Both the position numbers and the translations under genes were made by a program. Shown here piece by piece: positions 10,208 through 19,134 of a stretch of DNA of 64,000 nucleotides. The notes beneath the pieces are model-generated. The model did not search any database, was not told the DNA's origin, and worked only from the letters and a program-made list of their open reading frames with translations. Position 1 is the stretch's first letter. The number at the start of each line of letters is the position of its first letter. Source of the stretch: Bacteroidaceae bacterium (GTDB taxonomy: Bacteria; Bacteroidota; Bacteroidia; Bacteroidales; Bacteroidaceae); NCBI GenBank assembly GCA_024398785.1, contig JAKSIO010000001.1, positions 310,001 through 374,000 on the forward strand, read 5' to 3'.

Positions 10208-12082
10208 ATGTGGAAATCAGATAAACTGAACAACCTTGTCTGTATATGTCTCATAGTGGCTGTGTGGCCTGTACTTGCTGTCAGTTCCGCACCTTTGCTT
10301 GAACATCTGGGCGATTTTTCTTTTTTTGTGGGAACTGCTGACTTTTTCTCTCAGAAGGTCTTCGCTGTTGCCGGATTTCTTGATTATCTGTGCCTGTTTC
10401 TCAATCAGCTGCTTTTTTATCCGTGGTTGGCGGCATTGTTGCTGACTGCTCTGTTAGTTGCAGTTTATTTCCTGTCTTTAAGCATTTTCCGTATAGACAA
10501 ACAGAATCCTTCCATTGCTCTGGTTCCTGTAGCATTGTTGCTTGCAACTGTCACAGGCTATGGAAGACATCTGTTTCTGCTTGAGAACATGAATGTATTC
10601 TATTCATCTGCAATAGGATTTCTTATATCTCTGTGTATTACGCAGTGTTTAATGCGCTGCAATGGTTTTATCTGTAAGCTGATTGCTTTATCTGTTGCTG
10701 GAATAGTAGGATATCTGTTGTTCGGTGTCTATGCTCTATTCGGACTCTTATTGTTTTTCTGTAAGACAGTCAGTGATAGTTTACGTGACAGAAAAACGTT
10801 GGTATTGTGTCTGGTGACCCTGTTGATTGTGGCGCTGTTGCCTGTATTCTTTAACTGTCAGTATTTTGCCGGTTTGCATTTGATGGACTTTGTAGACAAT
10901 AAGAACTGTAATGTTTTACCGTATATTCTTCTTGCAGTTGTATCTGTGGTTTTATGTTTTATCCCGGTAAAAGGGTGTACAGGATATGCATTGGCTTTGG
11001 TTTGTCTTCTGTTTCTGTGTGGAGGCGGCAAGGAATTCAGAACGGAAATCAATATGCATAGCGCTCTGGAAAAAGAGAACTGGAATAAAGTATTGTCCTT
11101 GTATTCCAATTACTCAGATTATTGCACCAAGCTCAATGACAAAAAATATGCTGCATTACAGAAGCGGTCGGACAAACTGAAGAGACAGGATAAAATTAAA
11201 TTACTGGAAGATTTCTATGAGAATGATTATAAGACCCCAAATAGAGCTATGGCTCAATTCAGACTGATTGCACTGATGCGAACCGAAGATGTAGCAGACG
11301 GATTGTTTAACAGTCTGGAAGGAATTCTGGACCGTAAGGATGAATCGTATTCTACAAGACTTTCGTATGTGTATGGTGCGGAAATCATGAATAATTGGGG
11401 TATGTTCAATTGTGCTTATGTGTTGTCTGAATCCTATCGTGTTCATGCAGGAACAAATTATTATAATCTGAAAGAGTCGGCAAAGTCACTGATGCTGGCT
11501 GGAAATTATAAGCTTGCTACCAAATATCTGATGGTGCTGGCATCGACCGGCAAGTATGACAAGTGGGCAAAGCAGCATTTGGACTATATACAATCGGGAG
11601 AACTCAGTCAGGCGGGTCGCAGCAGATATAATCATGAGTTGAGTCTTGCCGTTCAAAGAGACGATGTCTTTTTACAGAAGGATAGAGTAGAAATGATATT
11701 GATGAATGCGTTTGTGTTATGGAAACAGCCCGATATTGAAAACGTAACACCTCAATATTCTCTGAGTGCGATGTTGTGGGCACTGTATTCGCAGCAGATA
11801 CCTGAGTTCTGGAACGCGTTTACACAGTATCTGATTGTGAATAGAGAAGCTAAAATGCCTCTCTCTTTTCAGGAGGCTGCATATTTGTATGCAAAACTGG
11901 AACAGCCGGAATTGTTGCAAACGCTGCCTTTTGATGCCAGTGTTGTTAAAAAGTATCAGGCGTTTGACAGATATGTCCAGAAGAACTCAAACCTGACACA
12001 GGTTGAAATGCGTCATTACTGTTCCAAAGAGTTTGGAAATACGTTCTTTTATTTTTACTATTTTGTAAGAAATTTCATTTAA
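10208..12082 (+). CDS. Polytopic membrane protein with C-terminal helical repeat domain, DUF6057-like
   Basis: 624 residues. The first ~270 contain about eight to ten hydrophobic segments, the first at residues 8-30. The rest (about 275-620) is soluble and rich in short helices with Tyr/Leu/Ala spacing reminiscent of TPR repeats. This layout fits DUF6057, a Bacteroidales family of unknown function; the assignment is from memory of the architecture. The next gene, 19 bases downstream, encodes a secreted lipoprotein with a haem motif and propeller repeats, so the two may work together in the envelope. No enzymatic motif is seen. Confidence 0.6.
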   Translation: MWKSDKLNNLVCICLIVAVWPVLAVSSAPLLEHLGDFSFFVGTADFFSQKVFAVAGFLDYLCLFLNQLLFYPWLAALLLTALLVAVYFLSLSIFRIDKQNPSIALVPVALLLATVTGYGRHLFLLENMNVFYSSAIGFLISLCITQCLMRCNGFICKLIALSVAGIVGYLLFGVYALFGLLLFFCKTVSDSLRDRKTLVLCLVTLLIVALLPVFFNCQYFAGLHLMDFVDNKNCNVLPYILLAVVSVVLCFIPVKGCTGYALALVCLLFLCGGGKEFRTEINMHSALEKENWNKVLSLYSNYSDYCTKLNDKKYAALQKRSDKLKRQDKIKLLEDFYENDYKTPNRAMAQFRLIALMRTEDVADGLFNSLEGILDRKDESYSTRLSYVYGAEIMNNWGMFNCAYVLSESYRVHAGTNYYNLKESAKSLMLAGNYKLATKYLMVLASTGKYDKWAKQHLDYIQSGELSQAGRSRYNHELSLAVQRDDVFLQKDRVEMILMNAFVLWKQPDIENVTPQYSLSAMLWALYSQQIPEFWNAFTQYLIVNREAKMPLSFQEAAYLYAKLEQPELLQTLPFDASVVKKYQAFDRYVQKNSNLTQVEMRHYCSKEFGNTFFYFYYFVRNFI

Positions 12083-12101
12083 GTCATAAATTCCCGTATA
12101 G

Positions 12102-13589
12102 ATGAAAACGATATATTACCTGTTTGGAGTTGTTTTCCCGATTCTTGTTTCGGCTTGTACATCCATACCCCGGAACAGCGAGAGTGTTGATGAATATCCC
12201 GAAATTTTCCCGGATAACGTAAATGTTACAATTCCGTCCAATATCGCGCCTTTGACTTTTTATTACTGTCAGGATGCTCAGGATTATATTACCAGATTTT
12301 CCTGTGGTGAAACTGAAATTGTTGTCAAGGGGCAGGATGTAAGTCCATCTTGCAATCAGTGGGCTAAACTTATTGATGGAACTGACCCAATAAGTGTTGA
12401 TTCATATGTGAAAGACGGTGACAAGTGGTATCATTATAAACAGTTCCAGTATTTCAAAGCTCAGGAAATTGATGAATATTTATCATATAGACTCATACCG
12501 CCTGCATATTCAAATTTTAATGATCTGAAGCTTATTATCAGAAATCTGACAAATTTCAGGGAAAGAGTTTTTTATGACAATATGAATTTGCAGACGTCTG
12601 AAAATTCCCAATGCGTTAATTGTCATACATTCCGCAATTACGGTACGGAAAGCATGCAGATTCATGTGCGTCAGTATCTTGGAGGTACTATTATATTTGA
12701 CAAAGGAAAACTCAGAAAGGTTAATCTGAAATGCGATTCCACCATTTCATCGGGAGTTTATCCGGCATGGCATCCTACCCATGACTATATTGCGTATTCA
12801 ACGAACATTACCGCTCAGAGTTATCATACATCAGACCCCAATATTATTGAAGTGCTGGACCAGGCAAGCCAGCTTATCCTGTACGATTTGGACAGGAATA
12901 CAGTATCTATGGTATTCAACAACCCGGATTATCTGGCATGCTATCCTGCATGGGCGCCTGACGGACGCCGGCTTTATTTTACTGCAGCATATTTGCCGTA
13001 TAATGCACAGGAAACCCCTGATAAGACAAGATATTTCTATAATCACAGTACTGAAATCCACTATGATCTGTACTACAAGGATTTTGATCCTGCCACCAAA
13101 CGCTGGGGGGATGCGGTTAAGGTTATCGATGCCGCTGGCATGAACAAGAGTATTACCTTGCCGCGTGTTTCACCTGACGGCAGGTACCTTATGTTCTCAA
13201 TGGGTAATTATGGAGTGTTCCATCTGTGGCATCCTGAATCAGATTTGTATGTACTTGATTTGAGTACCGGCCAATATCGGAATGTTGAGGAAATAAACAG
13301 CGATTGTGCGGAAAGTTATCACAACTGGTCCAGCAACGGCAATTGGGTGGTCATTTCAACGCGTAGAGAGGACTCAGGTTACACCCGTCTGTATCTGGCG
13401 CATCATAATGGTGACGGTACTTTTGACAAGCCTTTTGCTCTGCCTACAAAAAATCCAAGACATTCAGTCTTTTTGATGTATTCTTACAATATCCCTGAAT
13501 TTTCTATTGAAGACATCCCTTTCACCGCAAAGGAACTGTCAGGTATTGTAAAAAACATGCAGTCTGAGTTTGTTCCGTATGGTGAATGA
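12102..13589 (+). CDS. Lipoprotein with CxxCH haem motif and PD40/TolB-like propeller repeats
   Basis: 495 residues with a lipoprotein signal peptide (hydrophobic segment ending VSACTS, Cys near 19). A single c-type haem attachment motif, CVNCH, lies at residues 171-175. It is followed by PD40/WD40-like blades containing repeated YPAWxPxxxxIAY, YPAWAPDGRRLYFT and LPRVSPDGRYLMFS segments, typical of TolB-type beta-propellers. It is therefore probably an envelope mono-haem cytochrome fused to a propeller. Redox partner and substrate are unknown. It forms a pair with the membrane protein upstream; cytochrome c maturation genes (ccsA-like, dsbD) occur elsewhere in this window. Confidence 0.75.
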   Translation: MKTIYYLFGVVFPILVSACTSIPRNSESVDEYPEIFPDNVNVTIPSNIAPLTFYYCQDAQDYITRFSCGETEIVVKGQDVSPSCNQWAKLIDGTDPISVDSYVKDGDKWYHYKQFQYFKAQEIDEYLSYRLIPPAYSNFNDLKLIIRNLTNFRERVFYDNMNLQTSENSQCVNCHTFRNYGTESMQIHVRQYLGGTIIFDKGKLRKVNLKCDSTISSGVYPAWHPTHDYIAYSTNITAQSYHTSDPNIIEVLDQASQLILYDLDRNTVSMVFNNPDYLACYPAWAPDGRRLYFTAAYLPYNAQETPDKTRYFYNHSTEIHYDLYYKDFDPATKRWGDAVKVIDAAGMNKSITLPRVSPDGRYLMFSMGNYGVFHLWHPESDLYVLDLSTGQYRNVEEINSDCAESYHNWSSNGNWVVISTRREDSGYTRLYLAHHNGDGTFDKPFALPTKNPRHSVFLMYSYNIPEFSIEDIPFTAKELSGIVKNMQSEFVPYGE

Positions 13590-13621
13590 TTGAAAATCGG
13601 ATTGAGTTTTTTGGGGAAAGG

Positions 13622-13653
13622 ATTGTTTTTGTAATTTTTTCTTGATAACTTTA
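13622..13653 (+). promoter_or_regulatory. Candidate recJ promoter
   Basis: ATTG (13622-13625), a 20-base spacer and TAACTTTA (13646-13653): one mismatch in each box of the Bacteroidales consensus, with correct spacing. It predicts a leader of about 65 bases before recJ. Confidence 0.45.
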
Positions 13654-13723
13654 CAAATTCCAAAGATTTTTGGGCGCATTTTTTATACATCCTCTATGAA
13701 AAAAAATAAAAATAAAATATATA

Positions 13724-15457
13724 ATGGACTCCAAATGGAATTACAGTCCGCCCTCACCACAACAATCCAAAGAAGCCAATGAACTAGCAAAACAGTTAGA
13801 CATAAGCCCAATATTGGGATATTTGTTGATAAAGCGCGGAATTAAGACTAAAGAAGAAGCAGACCATTATTTCAATCCGCAGATGAACGAACTGCACGAC
13901 CCGTCCTTGATGAACGATATGGATGTTGCAGTTGAAAGGTTGGACAAAGCTCTTTCTGATGGAGAGCGTATAATGGTCTATGGTGATTATGATGTAGATG
14001 GGACCACTGCCGTTGCTCTTGTATTTAATTTTTTGAGGCAGTTTACACATAATCTTGAGTATTACATACCCGACCGTAATGCCGAAGGGTATGGTGTTTC
14101 CTTTAAGGGTGTTGATACGGCTGCACAGAATGGTGTAAGCCTTGTTATTGTGCTTGATTGCGGAATTAAGGCAGTTAAGCAGATAACTTATGCCAAGGAA
14201 AAAGGTATTGATTTTATTGTATGCGACCATCATGTACCGGACGATGTTCTTCCTCCGGCTGTTGCTATCCTGAATGCAAAAAGAATTGATTCAACGTATC
14301 CTTTCCAGCATCTTTCCGGTTGCGGTGTCGGCTTTAAGTTTATGCAGGCTCTTGCATTGCAGCGCGGGGTTGATTTTTATAAGTTGACATCGTTTCTTGA
14401 CCTTGTTGCAGTCAGTACGGCATCGGATATAGTTCCGATAATGGGCGAAAACCGTGTCCTGACATATTATGGAATGAAACAACTGAATTCCAATCCGTCA
14501 GTAGGTCTGAAAGCTATTATCAAGGTTTGCGGTCTTGAAGGCAAGCAGATTTCCATCAATGATATTATATTCAAGATAGGACCGCGTCTTAATGCCGCCG
14601 GTCGTGTACATACCGGCCGTGATGCAGTTGAACTTCTGGTAGAGTCAAATTTTGACAAGGCTGTACGTCTGGCTGAAAAGATTGACCATAGCAATACGCT
14701 TAGAAAGGAACTTGATAAGGAAATTACAAGCCAGGCAAACAAAATTGTTGATTCTCTTGGAGATTTGAGCGACCGCCATTCCATTGTGTTGTACAATAAG
14801 GATTGGGATAGGGGTGTTATTGCTATTGTGGCATCGCGCCTGACTGAAAAATACTGTCTTCCTACAATTGTGCTGACTCAGTCCGGTGATGGTAATCTGG
14901 CTACTGGCTCAGCCCGCTCTGTGGGTGGTTTTGATCTGTATAAGGCAATAAGCAGCTGCAAGGACCTTATGGATAATTTCGGTGGTCATACTTATGCGGC
15001 AGGTCTGCTTATGGAAACCAGGAATGTCCCTGAATTTATCAGACGTTTTGAGGATTATGTAGCAAACCATATCAAGTCTGAACAGATAGAACCTTCTATA
15101 GATATTGATGTTGAGGTCGGTTTCGATGACATTACTCCGAAACTGTTTCAGGATTTGAAGAAATTTATGCCTTTTGGCCCGGATAATCCTCAACCTGTAT
15201 TCTGTACACGTAATGTGTACGATTATGGAACAAGTAAGGTTGTGGGACATAGCGGCGAACATATCAAGTTTGAACTTATTGATAATAAGGCCGGCAAGGT
15301 TATGAACGGAATTGCTTTCGGATTCGGTAAGACAGGACAGGCAAAACTGATCAAGACCAAGCAGTCTTTTGATATTTGCTATACCTTGGAAGAACACCTG
15401 TACCGTCCTCGCGAGGTTCAGTTGCAGATTGAAGCAATACGTTTACATAACGATTGA
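13724..15457 (+). CDS. recJ: Single-stranded-DNA-specific 5'-3' exonuclease RecJ
   Basis: Exonuclease acting in recombinational and mismatch repair. 577 residues, the usual size. DHH-phosphoesterase motifs are present: VYGDYDVDGTTA (near 86-97), LDCGIKA (near 144), VCDHHVP (the DHH, near 166) and the DHHA1 signature GGHTYAAGLLM (near 422), followed by an OB-fold-like C-terminal domain. The stop codon overlaps the recQ start by one base, so the two repair enzymes are probably translated together. Confidence 0.95.
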   Translation: MDSKWNYSPPSPQQSKEANELAKQLDISPILGYLLIKRGIKTKEEADHYFNPQMNELHDPSLMNDMDVAVERLDKALSDGERIMVYGDYDVDGTTAVALVFNFLRQFTHNLEYYIPDRNAEGYGVSFKGVDTAAQNGVSLVIVLDCGIKAVKQITYAKEKGIDFIVCDHHVPDDVLPPAVAILNAKRIDSTYPFQHLSGCGVGFKFMQALALQRGVDFYKLTSFLDLVAVSTASDIVPIMGENRVLTYYGMKQLNSNPSVGLKAIIKVCGLEGKQISINDIIFKIGPRLNAAGRVHTGRDAVELLVESNFDKAVRLAEKIDHSNTLRKELDKEITSQANKIVDSLGDLSDRHSIVLYNKDWDRGVIAIVASRLTEKYCLPTIVLTQSGDGNLATGSARSVGGFDLYKAISSCKDLMDNFGGHTYAAGLLMETRNVPEFIRRFEDYVANHIKSEQIEPSIDIDVEVGFDDITPKLFQDLKKFMPFGPDNPQPVFCTRNVYDYGTSKVVGHSGEHIKFELIDNKAGKVMNGIAFGFGKTGQAKLIKTKQSFDICYTLEEHLYRPREVQLQIEAIRLHND

Positions 15458-17376
15458 TGACATACCTTGAAATACTCCGTAAATACTGGGGCTACGACTC
15501 TTTTCGTGGAATCCAGTCAGATATTATCCAAAGTATAGGACAGGGAAAGGATACACTTGGACTGATGCCTACAGGCGGTGGCAAGAGTATTGCGTTTCAG
15601 GTACCTGCAATGGCCATGCCAGGTTTGTGTCTTGTTGTTACTCCTTTGATTGCGCTCATGAAAGATCAGGTGGAGAACTTGAAAAGGGTAGGAATCAAAG
15701 CCTTGTTCATACACTCTGGCATGACGCATGACCAGATTGTTACGGCCCTTGAGAATTGCGTGTATGGAGGCTATAAATTCCTGTATGTTTCGCCAGAACG
15801 CCTTTCAACGGAAATCTTCAAAAAGAAAATACGTCATATTGACGTTTCCATGATATGTGTTGACGAGGCTCATTGTATATCTTCATGGGGATATGATTTC
15901 AGACCGTCATATCTTGAAATTGCAGAAATAAGAAAATTGCTGCCTTCAGTTCCTGTTTTGGCTCTTACTGCCACAGCAACACCACGTGTTGTAGATGATA
16001 TTCAGGACAAACTGTGCTTTGCAGAGCATAATTGTTTTTCCATGAGTTTTGCCCGCAAGAATTTGTCTTATGTGGTCAGAAATACGGAGAACAAGGATGC
16101 GGAGATGATTCATATCCTGAACAAGGTTCCAGGCTCTGCTATTGTATATGTGCGTAACCGCCGCGAAACAAAGGAAATTGCAGAGAAACTGAATGCCGCA
16201 GGTATTTCTGCCGATTATTATCATGCCGGTTTGGAAAATATGATTAAGGATCAGCGCCAGAATGCGTGGACTCTCGGAATGGTGCGTGTAATGGTCGCTA
16301 CCAATGCATTCGGTATGGGTATTGACAAACCTGATGTACGCGTTGTAATACATATGGATCTGCCATCATCTTTGGAAGAGTATTTCCAGGAAGCCGGTCG
16401 TGCAGGTCGTGATGGAAAACGTTCTTATGCAGTTCTTCTGTATGCCCCGGGTGACAAACGCATAATGCATAAGCGTATCTCAGACAATTTCCCCCAGAAG
16501 GAGTTTATATGTAGGGTATATGAATGCCTTGGGTACTATTACGAGATGGCTGTAGGAGATGGAGAAGGATGCCGATACAATTTTTCTATGGCTGAATTCT
16601 GCAATAATTATTCACTGCCTTTGATTCCTACCGAGAGTGCTTTGCAGATACTGACAAAAATGGGTGTGATTGAGTATGTTGATCAGATGGAATATGCTGC
16701 AAGAGTAAAGATTGTAATTAGTCGTGATTCATTGTACAGCATAAATCTGCCGTCTTTTCAGGAAGAACTTCTGCAGACTCTTATGCGTATGAACGGAGGT
16801 TTGTTTTCAGACCATGTCATTATTGATCAGATGTATCTGGCGGCAAGACTGGGATGTAATAAGGAATTGGTTGTTGAAAACCTTATAAAACTCTCCAAAC
16901 AGCGCATTGTCAATTATGTCCCTGAGCAGAAAACACAGGTCATAGTTTGGACAAAGTGCAGGATTGAAACAGATAAACTGTACATATCAAAACTTATATA
17001 CGATGACCGTAAAGAAGATTTGTCTGCACGTATTGAATCTATGCTTGAATATGTAACACGTACCAACGCATGCCGCAGCCAGATTCTGCTTGAATATTTC
17101 GGAGAAAAGCATACGGAACCATGCGGTCAATGTGATTTGTGTCTTGAACGTGATTCCCATGGTATGAAACGGGCGCAATTCAGAAAGATAGAACAAAGTA
17201 TTCTCAAGAGGTTGGAACAGGATTCCTGTTCAGAGAAAGACTTGTTTCTCTTGCCGTTTGAAGAGTCTGAAATAGAGGCTGTACTTAAATATCTGATATC
17301 GGAAGAACAGGTATGCTATTCCTCAAAAGGCTTTGCCCTTACGCATAAGAGTGAAGACCCGGCATCCAATGGTTGA
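15457..17376 (+). CDS. recQ: ATP-dependent DNA helicase RecQ
   Basis: 3'-5' DNA helicase. 639 residues from the ATG sharing one base with the recJ stop (a TTG one codon upstream is possible). Helicase motifs: LMPTGGGKSIAFQVPA (Walker A), VDEAHCISSWGYDFRP (motif II and aromatic-rich loop), ALTATATP (III) and QEAGRAGRDG (VI). The RQC zinc site is seen as CRSQILLEYFGE followed by CGQCDLC near residue 560. No HRDC domain is evident at the C-terminus. RecQ and RecJ act together in RecF-type repair, which fits their coupling. The 3' end overlaps the convergent ccsA-like gene by 38 bases. Confidence 0.95.
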   Translation: MTYLEILRKYWGYDSFRGIQSDIIQSIGQGKDTLGLMPTGGGKSIAFQVPAMAMPGLCLVVTPLIALMKDQVENLKRVGIKALFIHSGMTHDQIVTALENCVYGGYKFLYVSPERLSTEIFKKKIRHIDVSMICVDEAHCISSWGYDFRPSYLEIAEIRKLLPSVPVLALTATATPRVVDDIQDKLCFAEHNCFSMSFARKNLSYVVRNTENKDAEMIHILNKVPGSAIVYVRNRRETKEIAEKLNAAGISADYYHAGLENMIKDQRQNAWTLGMVRVMVATNAFGMGIDKPDVRVVIHMDLPSSLEEYFQEAGRAGRDGKRSYAVLLYAPGDKRIMHKRISDNFPQKEFICRVYECLGYYYEMAVGDGEGCRYNFSMAEFCNNYSLPLIPTESALQILTKMGVIEYVDQMEYAARVKIVISRDSLYSINLPSFQEELLQTLMRMNGGLFSDHVIIDQMYLAARLGCNKELVVENLIKLSKQRIVNYVPEQKTQVIVWTKCRIETDKLYISKLIYDDRKEDLSARIESMLEYVTRTNACRSQILLEYFGEKHTEPCGQCDLCLERDSHGMKRAQFRKIEQSILKRLEQDSCSEKDLFLLPFEESEIEAVLKYLISEEQVCYSSKGFALTHKSEDPASNG

Positions 17377-18307
17377 CACCAAACCAGGTCATCAGTACAA
17401 ATCCAAGCGCCAATACAAGAAACCAGGAAAATCTCTTTTTTGATGAGAATGCTTTTGGAAAGTGAAAAGGCAGAGAGTAGCCAATCATGGTTATCAGTGC
17501 CCATGTCTCTTTCGGGTCCCAACTCCAGTAGCCACCCCATGAAACATTTGCCCACCACGATCCTGTGATGATACCTAATGCCAGTGCATAGACGCCTGCA
17601 TGAAGGATTATTCTGCATAAGCTTTCGGTCCAGTCACGTTTTCTTATCAACCATATAACAGATAATATGCAGATTGAGGCCAGTAACGAGTATGCTGTCA
17701 TCACACAGTACACGTGAATATGGAGCCAGTGGGTATTCAATATGGGAATCTGGCTTTTTTCTCTGAATACAGGGATAAGAACTGACAGCAGTATTAAGGC
17801 CAGTGCTATAAGACAATATACTATAATCCGTGAATTGAACGGAGGTTTGAAGATATGGATTCTGGTTCTTATTCTGCTGCGTTTGTCCAGAAGAAACGCT
17901 ATAATGCTTGCAATAAACAATCCGTAGCCTATAAAAACAATATTAGTTCCTACAGGGTCATAAATTACGTACAGTACGGTATGCCCGTCTTCTATAGAGT
18001 TGATTGAGAATCTGAATCCGTTTATTCTTGCTATCTTGTTAAGAGCAATAGTATTGTGTTTTTCATTGCCGTTGTATGTAGTATGTATGCTTACCTGGTG
18101 CATGGCGGCATTGATACTGTCCGCAAAAACAACAAAGTCGGTGTAGAACATCTCTCCTGTTTTACTGTCTGTGTAAAAGTTGGAGTTGCTGTGCTGACTT
18201 AATTGCATATACCCCTGCTTGGAGCAGAAGCCTGTGATTATAGCTCCAATGCAAATTATAATCAAAGAAGTGTGCAGGATGACATGTCCTGTAGAACGCC
18301 TTGCCAT
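17339..18307 (-). CDS. ccsA: Cytochrome c biogenesis protein, CcsA/ResC type
   Basis: Inner-membrane haem handling/ligation protein of system II cytochrome c maturation. 322 residues from the ATG at 18307; a TTG at 18352 would run into the upstream gene and is not preferred. A first transmembrane segment and an extracytoplasmic ResB-like stretch (to about residue 105) precede six further hydrophobic segments. The haem-binding WWD signature is clear: SWWANVSWGGYWSWDPKETW near residues 248-267. Conserved His residues flank it (HWLHIH upstream, NHWMPG near the end). It lies 22 bases after the SGNH lipoprotein gene, and its tail overlaps convergent recQ by 38 bases. Confidence 0.85.
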   Translation of the reverse strand: MARRSTGHVILHTSLIIICIGAIITGFCSKQGYMQLSQHSNSNFYTDSKTGEMFYTDFVVFADSINAAMHQVSIHTTYNGNEKHNTIALNKIARINGFRFSINSIEDGHTVLYVIYDPVGTNIVFIGYGLFIASIIAFLLDKRSRIRTRIHIFKPPFNSRIIVYCLIALALILLSVLIPVFREKSQIPILNTHWLHIHVYCVMTAYSLLASICILSVIWLIRKRDWTESLCRIILHAGVYALALGIITGSWWANVSWGGYWSWDPKETWALITMIGYSLPFHFPKAFSSKKRFSWFLVLALGFVLMTWFGVNHWMPGLHSYA

Positions 18308-18329
18308 AATGCTTTTCTGTGCAGACTGC

Positions 18330-19043
18330 TTATTGAATGTTAGCGTGAACAAGAATACTGCCCATTACACATTTGCTGATCAGCATTTGCCCCTCCAGAT
18401 TAGGATGAATGCCATCGCTGAAATATTCAGGATGGTTTTGTGTGGCTGAATCAAGTCTGATAAGTTCTATACTGTTTTCTGAAGCATATTCCTGAATAAT
18501 TGGTCTGATATCAGCGGTAAGCACACTGTCGTTGATTCCCCATCCCTGGCTGAATGCGTGTGGTGGTGTCATCAGAATAATTGCAGGTTTGCTTTTAAGT
18601 TTCCGGAACGATGCTACAAGATTGTCAAGATCCTGTTTGAATTCTTCTTTATATATGCGGTTCTGGGGTTTGCTGTCATTTGTTCCCAACATCATGATAA
18701 CAAGATCAGGGTCCGATGCCAACGCATCCTGATACGCCTGTTCTTTAATGTAAGGCATATCACAACTGTGTCCTAATGTGGTACCGCATACACCAAAGTT
18801 TCTGACATTGATTTCTGTCCCTGTTTCTGTGGCTTCTTCATTGGAAAACGCCTTTGTTATCTGTATCATCATGTTAAGAGATGAATTCAGCAAGGCTGGA
18901 TATGATTGTTCCTCCGGATTTTCCAGTGTCCAACCGAATGTAACACTGTCTCCAATGCAACTTACGTTAAAGACGTTGTCTTTTTTGCATGAGACAAAAA
19001 GAACCATGCAACAGACCAATATACAGTTTAATGCTTTTTTCAT
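18330..19043 (-). CDS. SGNH/GDSL-type hydrolase lipoprotein
   Basis: 237-residue secreted esterase/lipase-type hydrolase. A signal peptide ends in the lipobox LFVSC (Cys near 19). SGNH blocks are all visible: GDSVTFG with the catalytic Ser (near 32), a Gly block NFGVCGTT, the Asn block LGTNDS and the C-terminal DGIHPN with the catalytic Asp and His (near 213-216). The substrate is not predictable; relatives act on acetylated carbohydrates, lipids or thioesters. It follows nifJ beyond a terminator and is probably co-transcribed with the ccsA-like gene. Confidence 0.85.
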   Translation of the reverse strand: MKKALNCILVCCMVLFVSCKKDNVFNVSCIGDSVTFGWTLENPEEQSYPALLNSSLNMMIQITKAFSNEEATETGTEINVRNFGVCGTTLGHSCDMPYIKEQAYQDALASDPDLVIMMLGTNDSKPQNRIYKEEFKQDLDNLVASFRKLKSKPAIILMTPPHAFSQGWGINDSVLTADIRPIIQEYASENSIELIRLDSATQNHPEYFSDGIHPNLEGQMLISKCVMGSILVHANIQ

Positions 19044-19068
19044 TCGTTATATTAATTTTATCTCCTTG

Positions 19069-19099
19069 CAAAGTAAACAAAAAAAATCCACCCGACAAC
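19069..19099 (-). promoter_or_regulatory. Candidate promoter of the SGNH lipoprotein gene
   Basis: Minus strand: GTTG (19099-19096), a 19-base spacer and TTACTTTG (19076-19069), one mismatch per box. The -33 element falls in the loop of the nifJ terminator, so promoter and terminator share sequence. Confidence 0.35.
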
Positions 19100-19112
19100 T
19101 ATCGGGTGGATT
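19075..19112 (-). terminator. Intrinsic terminator of nifJ
   Basis: Perfect 11-bp stem AATCCACCCGA (19085-19095) / TCGGGTGGATT (19102-19112) with a 6-base loop. On the minus strand it is followed by a run of about eight T residues. It lies 22 bases after the nifJ stop codon. Confidence 0.85.
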
Positions 19113-19134
19113 CTATCTGATAGAATATGGTTAC

